Shown here piece after piece: positions 42,936 to 50,429 of a stretch of 64,000 bases of DNA. Where the stretch lies: positions 1 to 64,000 of the forward strand of contig JAFAAS010000070.1 of NCBI GenBank assembly GCA_023426435.1, written 5' to 3'. The notes under the pieces were generated by a model that saw only the letters and a list, made by a program, of their open reading frames with translations, was not told the DNA's origin and did not search any database. The translations under genes and the position numbers were made by a program. Position 1 is the first letter of the stretch; every line of letters begins with the position of its first letter. Source of the stretch: Verrucomicrobiota bacterium (GTDB lineage Bacteria; Verrucomicrobiota; Verrucomicrobiia; Opitutales; Opitutaceae).

Positions 42936-45263
42936 CTACTCCTCCAGCCCGTCCTCGCTTCCTTCCTCCACCCGCTCCCGCAACCACGCGCGAAACTCGT
43001 CCGTTTGCTTCGGCGTGCCCAACACCAGCACCTCGTCGTCCGCCTGAATCGTCTCCTCCGCGCTCGGATTCAACATCCGCTCCCCCCTCCGATTCACGCC
43101 CGCGATCTGCACCCCGAAAGTCTTCGTTGGCGCAATCTCGCTCAACGCCCTCCCGACCGCCTGGCTCCATTCCGGCACTTTCATCGACTCCATCTGCACA
43201 TCCTCGAACACCGATTCGAGGACCGTCGTATCCGACACCCGCGAGAGCAACTCCCTCGCCGCCTGCACTTGCTCCGCGCTGCCCATCAACAACACGCGAT
43301 CGCGCGGAAACAGCACCGTATCCGGCGTCGGCAGCGCCATCATGTAGCCCTGCCGATCGATCCCCACCACCGAGCATCCCGTCGTCGCTCGCAAATCCAG
43401 TTCCGCGATCGTCTTCCCTTGCGCGTCCGTCAAATCCGGCAGCACGCAATCGAGAATCCGCACATTCCACGCCTCATGCCGTTCGAGCCAGGGCGCCGAC
43501 GAATCGGCCATCTTGCTCTCCGCCGAGCTTATCACCGTTTCCAACTCCGCCTCCAAATGGCTGTGCCAGTAAATCAACCGCTGCCTCAGCACCAGGATCG
43601 CCCCGATCGCCACCAACGCGCTCCCGAGCAACAGCAGTCGCGCCGTTCCTTCCAGCGGCAAAAGCGCCACCAGCCACAAAAACAACAACACCCCCGCCAC
43701 CGCCTTCAACGCCGCCTCCACCGTCGGCGCCGCCTTCCGCCCGCGCTTCGAACCCGCCGTCGCCGCCTGCGAAAACATCAGCGAGAGCGCCGAGATGTTG
43801 CGCCAGATCGCCACCAGCGGCGCGATTAACAACAGGCCCAACAACACCCAGAACATCACCTCCGGCCCGCGCGGGAACAGCCAGTCCTCCCCCACCCAGC
43901 CCACGATCGCCTTCAGCATCTGTCCTGAAAAAATCAATACGCCGCTCACCAGCGCCACTTCCGTTCCAATCTGGATAAATCGCTTCCGCGAGAGCAGCCA
44001 CAACCGGTTGCGCCGCTGACGCGCCGTGAGCCGCTCGAGCCGGCCTTGATAATACCGCACCCAATCCATCAGCCAGCGCGGTTGCCGCGCCACCACGAAG
44101 CCGGCAATCGGCTCCGATCGCTTGATCAACACCGGCGCCGCCAGCGTCGTGATCAACGACACCCCCACCGCCAGCGGATAAAACCGCGCCGGCAACACCG
44201 CCGCTCCCACCCCGAGTTGCGCGATGATGAACGAAAATTCGCCGATCGGCGTCACACACAGCCCCGCGCGCAGCCCTTCCTTCACCGGCGTTCCGATCAA
44301 GGTCAGCGACAGCGCACTCGCCAGCGGACGCACCACGAGCGCAAACGCGCTCACCCCCACGATCAGCCCCGCGTTTTCCCACAGCGCCTGCGGATCGATC
44401 TGCATCCCGATCGCCACAAAAAACACCGCGCTAAAAACATCCCGCATCCCTTCGAAGGTTCGTTCCACCTGATGCCGGTGCGCCGTCTCCGCCACGATCG
44501 TCCCGAGCAAAAACGCCCCGAGCGCCAGCGAATGCCCCGCCTGCTGCGCCACAAACGCCAGACCGAACAACAGCGCCGCAATTCCCAGCGTCTGCAATTC
44601 CTCCGACGCCACCACGCTCATCCGCCGCAACAACCACGGCACAAGCAACAATCCGCTCACGCCCACCAGCGCCACAAACGCCGCCAGCATCCCCACCGTC
44701 GACCACACCGGCGCCGCCCCCGCCCCACTCGCCCCGCCGATCTGCACAATCGAATTCAGCAGCGTCAGCATCACCACCGCCACGACGTCCTCGAGCACCG
44801 TCATCCCCAACGCCAGCTGGCCAAACCGCTCATGCGTCACCGCCGCTTCCTGCAACAATTTCGAGATGATCGCCGACGACGACACCATCAGCATCGCCGC
44901 CAGAAAAAGCGTCTGCGTTCCCGACCAATCCAACCCCGCCCCCAACACCCGCGCCAAATAATACACCGCCACCGCCGCCCCACCCGTCGCCACCACCACC
45001 GACATCCCGAGCCGCCTCAGCCGCCGCAAACTCAACCGCATCCCGATCGTGAACATCAGGAACACCAACCCGAGTTGCGCCAGCGTCTCCACGTTCGCCG
45101 GATTCGCCATGAAGGGAAACGACTGCGTGTGCGGCCCGACCACCATCCCCGCCACCAGAAATCCCGCCACCACCGAAAGCCCGATCCGCTTGCACAGCCA
45201 GCCCACCGCCCCCGCCACCATCAGGATTACCGCCAAATCTCGAATGAAATAGGTCCCTTCCAT
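42936..45263 (-). CDS. CPA2-family cation:proton antiporter with RCK C-domains
   Basis: 775 residues. The N-terminal 390 residues hold about 12 membrane helices with the KefB/YbaL pattern (GLSVVAGFLVAGMVVGPH, LVFLMFTIGMRLSL, LGMTVLEDVVAVVML, VFFVAIGMQIDP, ITPIGEFSFIIAQ-like CVTPIGEFSFIIAQLG). Further hydrophobic segments lie at about 420-590, an unusual extension, then two TrkA-C/RCK-C-type domains (CSVVGIDRQGYMM, GVQIAGVNRRGERML). Family role: K+ or Na+ exchange for protons, gated by nucleotides or other ligands. Ion not deducible. Divergent from mreB with 180 bases between. Confidence 0.88.
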   Translation of the reverse strand: MEGTYFIRDLAVILMVAGAVGWLCKRIGLSVVAGFLVAGMVVGPHTQSFPFMANPANVETLAQLGLVFLMFTIGMRLSLRRLRRLGMSVVVATGGAAVAVYYLARVLGAGLDWSGTQTLFLAAMLMVSSSAIISKLLQEAAVTHERFGQLALGMTVLEDVVAVVMLTLLNSIVQIGGASGAGAAPVWSTVGMLAAFVALVGVSGLLLVPWLLRRMSVVASEELQTLGIAALLFGLAFVAQQAGHSLALGAFLLGTIVAETAHRHQVERTFEGMRDVFSAVFFVAIGMQIDPQALWENAGLIVGVSAFALVVRPLASALSLTLIGTPVKEGLRAGLCVTPIGEFSFIIAQLGVGAAVLPARFYPLAVGVSLITTLAAPVLIKRSEPIAGFVVARQPRWLMDWVRYYQGRLERLTARQRRNRLWLLSRKRFIQIGTEVALVSGVLIFSGQMLKAIVGWVGEDWLFPRGPEVMFWVLLGLLLIAPLVAIWRNISALSLMFSQAATAGSKRGRKAAPTVEAALKAVAGVLLFLWLVALLPLEGTARLLLLGSALVAIGAILVLRQRLIYWHSHLEAELETVISSAESKMADSSAPWLERHEAWNVRILDCVLPDLTDAQGKTIAELDLRATTGCSVVGIDRQGYMMALPTPDTVLFPRDRVLLMGSAEQVQAARELLSRVSDTTVLESVFEDVQMESMKVPEWSQAVGRALSEIAPTKTFGVQIAGVNRRGERMLNPSAEETIQADDEVLVLGTPKQTDEFRAWLRERVEEGSEDGLEE

Positions 45264-45380
45264 GATGTTGGCCTCTCAACACCCCGCAAAATTCCCCCTC
45301 TCGTCAATCCATCTCCCATCTGTCGCACTCACACGGATACCGCCCGGCGAACTTGCTTGCGCAACCCACCCATTCCCTCG

Positions 45381-45409
45381 TTGACACTCCCCGGGGCCGG
45401 CGATTCGGT
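45381..45409 (+). promoter_or_regulatory. Possible mreB promoter, good -35 only
   Basis: TTGACA at 45381-45386 followed 17 bases later by TTCGGT, a poor -10, 35 bases before the mreB ATG. The rest of the 180-base divergent gap shows nothing else. Confidence 0.3.
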
Positions 45410-45443
45410 TCCGTCGGCGGATACGCCGCCTCTTCACGTAAAC

Positions 45444-46454
45444 ATGGCCAACTTTCTCGGTTACTTCTCGAACGACATCGGCATCGATCTCGGCACCGCG
45501 AACACACTGGTCTACGTGAAAGACAAAGGGATCGTCCTCCGCGAACCCTCCGTTGTCGCCCTCGACACCGCCACACGCAAGGTTCGCGCCGTCGGCGACG
45601 AGGCCAAACGCATGCTCGGCCGCACGCCGGGCAATATCACCGCCATCCGCCCGATGAAGGACGGCGTCATCGCCGACTTCGACGTCACCGAGGCGATGCT
45701 GCGCTACTTCATCGGCAAGGTGTCCACGTCTTTCCGCGCGCCGCCGCGCGTCGTCATCGCGATTCCGTCCGGCATCACCGCCGTCGAAAAACGCGCCGTG
45801 ATGGACTCCGCCACCCACGCCGGCGCCCGCAAGGTCATCACCATCCCCGAACCCATGGCCGCCGCGATCGGCGTCGGCCTCCCCATCGACGAACCCGCCG
45901 CCAACATGATCGTCGACATCGGCGGCGGCACCACCGAGATCGCCGTCATCTCCCTCAACGGGATTGTATTCTCAAAATCCATACGCGTCGCCGGCGACGA
46001 GTTGGACATGGCGATCATCAATTACATGAAGCGCGCCTACAATCTCCTCATCGGTGAACGCACCGCGGAAGAGATCAAACTGCGCGTCGGCTCCGCCTAC
46101 CCCCTTGAGGAAGAGCTCACCATGGAGGTCAAGGGCCGCGACTCCGTCGCCGGTCTTCCGAAGACGATTCACATCACCTCGCAAGAAATCCGCGAAGCGC
46201 TCGCCGACACTATCGCCGCGATCGTCGACGCCGTTCGCGTCACCCTCGAACGCTGCCCGCCCGAACTCTCCGCCGACCTCGTCGACCGCGGTTTCGTCAT
46301 GGCCGGCGGCGGCGCCCTCATCCGCGGCATCGACAAGCTCCTCTCCGAGAAAACCGGCCTCCCCGTCACGATCTCCGACGACCCCCTCTCCGCCGTCGCC
46401 AACGGCACCGGCGCCGTCCTCAACGACCTCAGCTGGTTGATGCAGAACGTGTGA
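45444..46454 (+). CDS. mreB: Rod shape-determining protein MreB
   Basis: 336 residues from the ATG at 45444; the frame is open far upstream but overlaps the antiporter gene antisense. Actin-fold phosphate loops: DIGIDLGTANTLVYV and MIVDIGGGTTEIAVISL; adenosine motif VMAGGGALIRGID. MreB filaments organise lateral wall synthesis at the inner membrane. First gene of the mreB-mreC-mreD-mrdA order; a DUF559 gene separates it from mreC, so mreCD expression could be affected. Confidence 0.97.
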   Translation: MANFLGYFSNDIGIDLGTANTLVYVKDKGIVLREPSVVALDTATRKVRAVGDEAKRMLGRTPGNITAIRPMKDGVIADFDVTEAMLRYFIGKVSTSFRAPPRVVIAIPSGITAVEKRAVMDSATHAGARKVITIPEPMAAAIGVGLPIDEPAANMIVDIGGGTTEIAVISLNGIVFSKSIRVAGDELDMAIINYMKRAYNLLIGERTAEEIKLRVGSAYPLEEELTMEVKGRDSVAGLPKTIHITSQEIREALADTIAAIVDAVRVTLERCPPELSADLVDRGFVMAGGGALIRGIDKLLSEKTGLPVTISDDPLSAVANGTGAVLNDLSWLMQNV

Positions 46455-46492
46455 GGGAGGCGTCGCCCTCTATCCCACGTCCACTCTGAAAA

Positions 46493-46522
46493 GAGGAGTG
46501 GCGCGCAGCGCCGGAGCGTGTT
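46493..46522. repeat. Left flanking repeat of the DUF559 gene
   Basis: GAGGAGTGGCGCGCAGCG then CCGGAGCGTGTT; it aligns with the right copy at 46958-46987 (GAGGGGTGCCCGAAGGGC then GGGGTGTGTT), suggesting a direct-repeat pair around the gene. Confidence 0.5.
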
Positions 46523-46535
46523 GGATCGAGGATCG

Positions 46536-46910
46536 ATGCGGCTTCGCTACGATCCCAACCTGAAGCTCCTCGCCCGCGGTCTCCGCAACAAGAGCACTCT
46601 TGCGGAGATCCTCCTCTGGAAGCACCTGAAAGGACGACAACGACGCGGTTTCGACTTTCACCGCCAGTGCCCGATCGATCGCTACATCGTCGATTTCTTC
46701 GCACCCAAACTGATGCTCGCCGTCGAAATCGATGGCGACACCCACCGGTTCAAATCCGACGAAGACTCCGTTCGGCAGCGGCACCTCGAATCGCTCGGCA
46801 TTCGATTCCTCCGTTTTGGCGACACCGAAGTGAAACGAAACACCGTCGGCGTGGTCGCGATTATCGACACGTGGATCGACAACAACACACCACCCAACTC
46901 CCCCCACTAG
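46536..46910 (+). CDS. DUF559 endonuclease-like protein
   Basis: 124 residues from the ATG at 46536 (a GTG at 46518 would lie in the flanking repeat). The DUF559 pattern is clear: RNKSTLAEILLWKHLKG, GFDFHRQCPIDRYIVDFFAP, LAVEIDGDTH and LGIRFLRFGDTEV, which contain the PD-(D/E)xK-like acidic residues and Lys/Gln of Vsr-related nucleases. Its biochemical role is not established. It interrupts the mre operon and is flanked by short repeats, as DUF559 genes often are, suggesting transfer as a small cassette. Confidence 0.82.
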   Translation: MRLRYDPNLKLLARGLRNKSTLAEILLWKHLKGRQRRGFDFHRQCPIDRYIVDFFAPKLMLAVEIDGDTHRFKSDEDSVRQRHLESLGIRFLRFGDTEVKRNTVGVVAIIDTWIDNNTPPNSPH

Positions 46911-46949
46911 AGGCGACGACAACTCTCAACCGCGCCGCACAGCCGTAGT

Positions 46950-46987
46950 CCCCTCTCGAGAGGGGTGCCCGAAGGGCGGGGTGTGTT
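46950..46987. repeat. Right flanking repeat of the DUF559 gene
   Basis: Perfect palindrome CCCCTCTCGAGAGGGG followed by TGCCCGAAGGGCGGGGTGTG. Sequences of this kind commonly accompany DUF559 genes. The right part matches the left flank at 46493-46522. Confidence 0.55.
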
Positions 46988-47059
46988 TACCCCCTCAATC
47001 CCCACACTTTTTCCGTGCCACCCGCCTCATCCCTCGCCAAATAACCCACCACTCATCTC

Positions 47060-47896
47060 GTGCCTTCCCGCCGCCTCGACCAAGCCCGCCCTTTCTTCAC
47101 CCTGGGTCTGCTTGTCGTCGCTTGGCTCTTGATCCCGACAGTCATCAAGTCCTTCACCCGCGCGTCGTTCTTCGAACTCACCGCGCCCGTCACCGTCAGC
47201 GCCTCCTACGCGCGCGATCTCCAGGAATACTGGTCCCTCCGCGCCCACTCGAAAAGCGACCTCATCGAAGCAGGCCGTGACCTCGCCCGTCTCAACGCCT
47301 CCTACTCCCTCTCCGTCCAACAAAACTCCGAACTGCGCGCGCAGGTCGAACGCCTCCAAGAGCTTCTCCGTCTCCCCGCTTACACCAACTTCCGCTCCGA
47401 ACACGCGCGCGTCGCCCGCCGCGATTTTTCCGCGTGGTGGCAGCGCATGACCCTCCGCAAGGGCGCCAACCACGGCATCATCGTCGGCGCCCCCGTCGTT
47501 TTCAGCGGCGGCGTCGTCGGTCGCGTCACCGAGGTCCACGCCTACACGTGCATCGTCGACCTGATCAGCAGCCCGACCATTCGCATTGCCGCTTTCGTCG
47601 AAGGCGACGACCGCCCCATCAGTTTCCAAGGCGGCATCAACCCCGCCTTCGGCCCCGCCCGCGGCGTCCTCGAATTCGTCCCGCTCGACATCCACGCCAC
47701 CCCCGCCGCGCCACGCCGCCTCGTCACTTCCGGTCTTGGCGGCGTCTTCCCGCCCGGTCTCGCCCTCGGCGAGGTCACCAAAACCGAACCGAGCACCGAC
47801 GGTCTCTTCAAATCCGGCGAGGTCTCCCTCGATCCGCGCCTTTCCACCCTCACCGAGGTCACCATCCTCGTCCCGCTCGATCCCGCCGGCCTCTAA
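47060..47896 (+). CDS. mreC: Rod shape-determining protein MreC
   Basis: 278 residues from a GTG at 47060. N-terminal membrane helix (FFTLGLLVVAWLLIP), a coiled coil (about 60-110, LARLNASYSLSVQQNSELRAQVERLQEL), then two beta-barrel domains with RKGANHGIIVGAPVVFSGGVVGRV and VTSGLGGVFPPGLALGEV, the conserved MreC motifs. MreC is the periplasmic scaffold linking MreB to PBP2. Length typical. Followed by mreD after 21 bases. Confidence 0.93.
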   Translation: MPSRRLDQARPFFTLGLLVVAWLLIPTVIKSFTRASFFELTAPVTVSASYARDLQEYWSLRAHSKSDLIEAGRDLARLNASYSLSVQQNSELRAQVERLQELLRLPAYTNFRSEHARVARRDFSAWWQRMTLRKGANHGIIVGAPVVFSGGVVGRVTEVHAYTCIVDLISSPTIRIAAFVEGDDRPISFQGGINPAFGPARGVLEFVPLDIHATPAAPRRLVTSGLGGVFPPGLALGEVTKTEPSTDGLFKSGEVSLDPRLSTLTEVTILVPLDPAGL

Positions 47897-47917
47897 CCTC
47901 GCCCGGCTCGTTCCATC

Positions 47918-48439
47918 GTGCACTCCGCTCTCGCCCTCACGTTCACGCTTTTTCTGCTCGGGATCGTTCTCGCGCAACTCAACCACGCGCTCAGCGGTTG
48001 GGGAATCTACGTTTGGCTCGGCGGGCTCTTCGTCACCCACGCCGCGCTCGCGCCCGACACCCGCGGCGGCCGCACCGCCGCCTTCCTCGGCGGACTTTTC
48101 CTCGATTGCACCGCGCCAGTTGCATTCGGCACCCACGCCCTGTTGTTTGCGGCCGCTTACACGTTCGTGTTTCGTTTGCGCGATCGCGTTTCGCGCGACG
48201 AAAACACCGCGCGCATCGTCCTCGCGCTCGTCACCAATCTCGCCCTCTTCCTCGTGTTTTCCTTCCTCCAATCCCGCCAGCTCCCCACCTCCGCCACGTT
48301 CTGGTCGCGGGTCGCCGTCGATCTCCTCTGCTCCCAAGTCGTCCTCGTCCTCATCACGCCTTGGTTCTGCGCGCTGCAAGCCCGCACGCTCGATCTAGCC
48401 GACACTTTCGCCGCCGCCTACGAACGTCGTTTCAACTGA
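47918..48439 (+). CDS. mreD: Rod shape-determining protein MreD
   Basis: 173 residues from a GTG at 47918. Five hydrophobic helices (ALTFTLFLLGIVLAQ, AAFLGGLFLDCTAPVAFG, ALVTNLALFLVFSF, LLCSQVVLVLITPW) with the MreD-type GGLFLDCTAP turn. Sequence conservation in this family is low, so the identification rests on the position between mreC (21-base gap) and mrdA (13-base gap) and on the helix pattern. Confidence 0.82.
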   Translation: MHSALALTFTLFLLGIVLAQLNHALSGWGIYVWLGGLFVTHAALAPDTRGGRTAAFLGGLFLDCTAPVAFGTHALLFAAAYTFVFRLRDRVSRDENTARIVLALVTNLALFLVFSFLQSRQLPTSATFWSRVAVDLLCSQVVLVLITPWFCALQARTLDLADTFAAAYERRFN

Positions 48440-48452
48440 CGCTCTTCCTCGC

Positions 48453-50429
48453 GTGCCCGCTCCCGTTTCCACCATCGAAACCAATCTCGCCGAGCGCTCC
48501 GGCAGCCTCGTCGAAACTCACCGCAGCTACGATCCGCGCATCGTCTTCTTCTACTTCGTCCTCGCCGCACTCCTCCTCACGCTCGCCGGCGGCCTCGCTT
48601 ACCAACAGCTTTTCAAAACCGATCTCTACCACGAGCGCGAACGCGTCCAAAACCAGCGCCGCGTCCTCGTCCCCGGCCCGCGTGGAAACATCTTCGATCG
48701 CGAGGGCCGCCTGCTCGTCGGCAATCGCCCGCGTTTCGCCGTCGTCCTTTACCTCGACGAACTTCGCTCCGAGTTCCGCCGCGAATACATCCGCGTCCGC
48801 CGCAACTACCGCCAGTCCGGCGACAAAGATCTCCCCACCTCCTCCCAAATGGAGCAGATCGCCCGCGCCTCCGTCGTCCAGCGCTACCTCGATCAGGTCA
48901 ACACGATCCTCGGCCGACACGAACAGGTCGACAGCGTCGATCTCCGCAAACACTTCCGCCGCGAACTCCTGCTCCCTTACACCTTGATCGGCGATCTCGC
49001 CCCCGAGGAATACGCACGTCTCGTCGAAAGTCTTCCCGTCCGCTCTCCACTGCAGGTTTACACCTCCAGCACGCGCTACTATCCCTACGGCTCCGCCGCC
49101 GCGCACACGCTCGGTTACGTCAGCATCAATCCCGACATCGACGACGAAAACGTCCCCGGCGAAGACCTCACGACCTTCAAGATGAAGGGCAGCATCGGCA
49201 AAACCGGTCTCGAAGCCTCCTTCGACGCCAAGCTCCAGGGCGAATCCGGCGGCACCATTTTCCGCGTCGATCCTTCCGGCTATCGCGTCAATCCCCCGCT
49301 CGAAAAACGCCTCCCCGTCCAAGGCCAGAGCATCACCACTTCGCTCGACATCGATCTCCAACTCGCCGCCGAAGAAGCGATCGACATCACCGAATACCCC
49401 GGCGCCGCCGTCGCTCTCGACGTTCGCACCGGCGAGGTCCTCGCCCTCGCCAGCAAACCCGATTACAACCTCGGCGACACGTCACCGATGATCACCCGCG
49501 CGACGTTCTCCGAGATCGAATCGCGCGGCGCCTGGCTCAATCGCGCCGTCCAAGGCCTCTACCCTCCGGGCTCCACCTTCAAACTCGTCACCGCTCTCGC
49601 CGGCCTCCGCAAAGGCGCCGTTGCCATCGACTCCGAAATCGAATGCACCGGCTACTTCCGCGTCGGCCAGAATCGTCTCATGCCATGCAACGGCGGCCGC
49701 GGCCATGGCCACATGACGTTCCCCAATTCGCTCACGATGAGCTGCAACGTATTTTATTATAAATACGGCATGGACACCGGCATCGAAGCGATCGCCGCCG
49801 AAGCCCGCCGCTTCGGCCTCGACCGCCCCACCGGGATCGAGCTCCCGTTCGAAGCGCGCCGCATGGTGATCGGCGACATCGACTGGAAAAGAAAAGTCCA
49901 CGACCAAGGCTGGTTTCCCGGCGACACCGCCAACTCCTCCATCGGCCAGGGCTTCCTCGCCGTCACGCCGCTTCAAATGGCCGCGGTCACCGCCTCCTTC
50001 GCTCGCGGCGAACTCCAAACCACGCCGACCCTGCTCCACGACCCCAATCGCCCGCGCCAGCACTCCGAACCGCTCGGCATCTCCCCCCAGCAATACGCCA
50101 CCATGCTTCAAGCCATGGAGGAGTGCACCCTGCGCGGCACCGCCAAGATTCTTCAGATCAACAAAATTCCCGATCTCCGCATCGCCGGTAAAACCGGCAC
50201 CGCCCAGGTCCGCACTCGCGAGGGCACGCTCAATCTCGCCTGGTTCATCTGTTTCGCGCCCGTCGAAAAACCCGAGATCGCCATCGCCGTGATGATCGAG
50301 GGCGACACCCCCGGCGAAGAGGTCGGCGGCGGCCGCATCGCCGCCCCCGTCGCTCAATCCATCCTTCGCAAATGGAAGGAAAAAAAGAGCGCTCCGCGCC
50401 CCTTCATCCCGCCCATCTCCACCAACTAG
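48453..50429 (+). CDS. mrdA: Penicillin-binding protein 2
   Basis: 658 residues from a GTG at 48453. Membrane anchor (IVFFYFVLAALLLTLAGG), pedestal domain (LVPGPRGNIFDREGRLLVGN), and transpeptidase domain with nucleophile Ser in YPPGSTFKLVTA, second motif SCN in LTMSCNVFYYK and KTGTA near the C-terminus. It crosslinks peptidoglycan during elongation with RodA. No rodA follows; the next gene is convergent. The stop codon TAG at 50427-50429 is the first triplet of a type A palindrome. Confidence 0.95.
   Translation: MPAPVSTIETNLAERSGSLVETHRSYDPRIVFFYFVLAALLLTLAGGLAYQQLFKTDLYHERERVQNQRRVLVPGPRGNIFDREGRLLVGNRPRFAVVLYLDELRSEFRREYIRVRRNYRQSGDKDLPTSSQMEQIARASVVQRYLDQVNTILGRHEQVDSVDLRKHFRRELLLPYTLIGDLAPEEYARLVESLPVRSPLQVYTSSTRYYPYGSAAAHTLGYVSINPDIDDENVPGEDLTTFKMKGSIGKTGLEASFDAKLQGESGGTIFRVDPSGYRVNPPLEKRLPVQGQSITTSLDIDLQLAAEEAIDITEYPGAAVALDVRTGEVLALASKPDYNLGDTSPMITRATFSEIESRGAWLNRAVQGLYPPGSTFKLVTALAGLRKGAVAIDSEIECTGYFRVGQNRLMPCNGGRGHGHMTFPNSLTMSCNVFYYKYGMDTGIEAIAAEARRFGLDRPTGIELPFEARRMVIGDIDWKRKVHDQGWFPGDTANSSIGQGFLAVTPLQMAAVTASFARGELQTTPTLLHDPNRPRQHSEPLGISPQQYATMLQAMEECTLRGTAKILQINKIPDLRIAGKTGTAQVRTREGTLNLAWFICFAPVEKPEIAIAVMIEGDTPGEEVGGGRIAAPVAQSILRKWKEKKSAPRPFIPPISTN

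Noticed and set aside
44046..45443. A long open frame continuing upstream of mreB over the antiporter gene
   Set aside because: It is antisense to a strongly supported antiporter gene and arginine/histidine-rich; MreB clearly starts at 45444.
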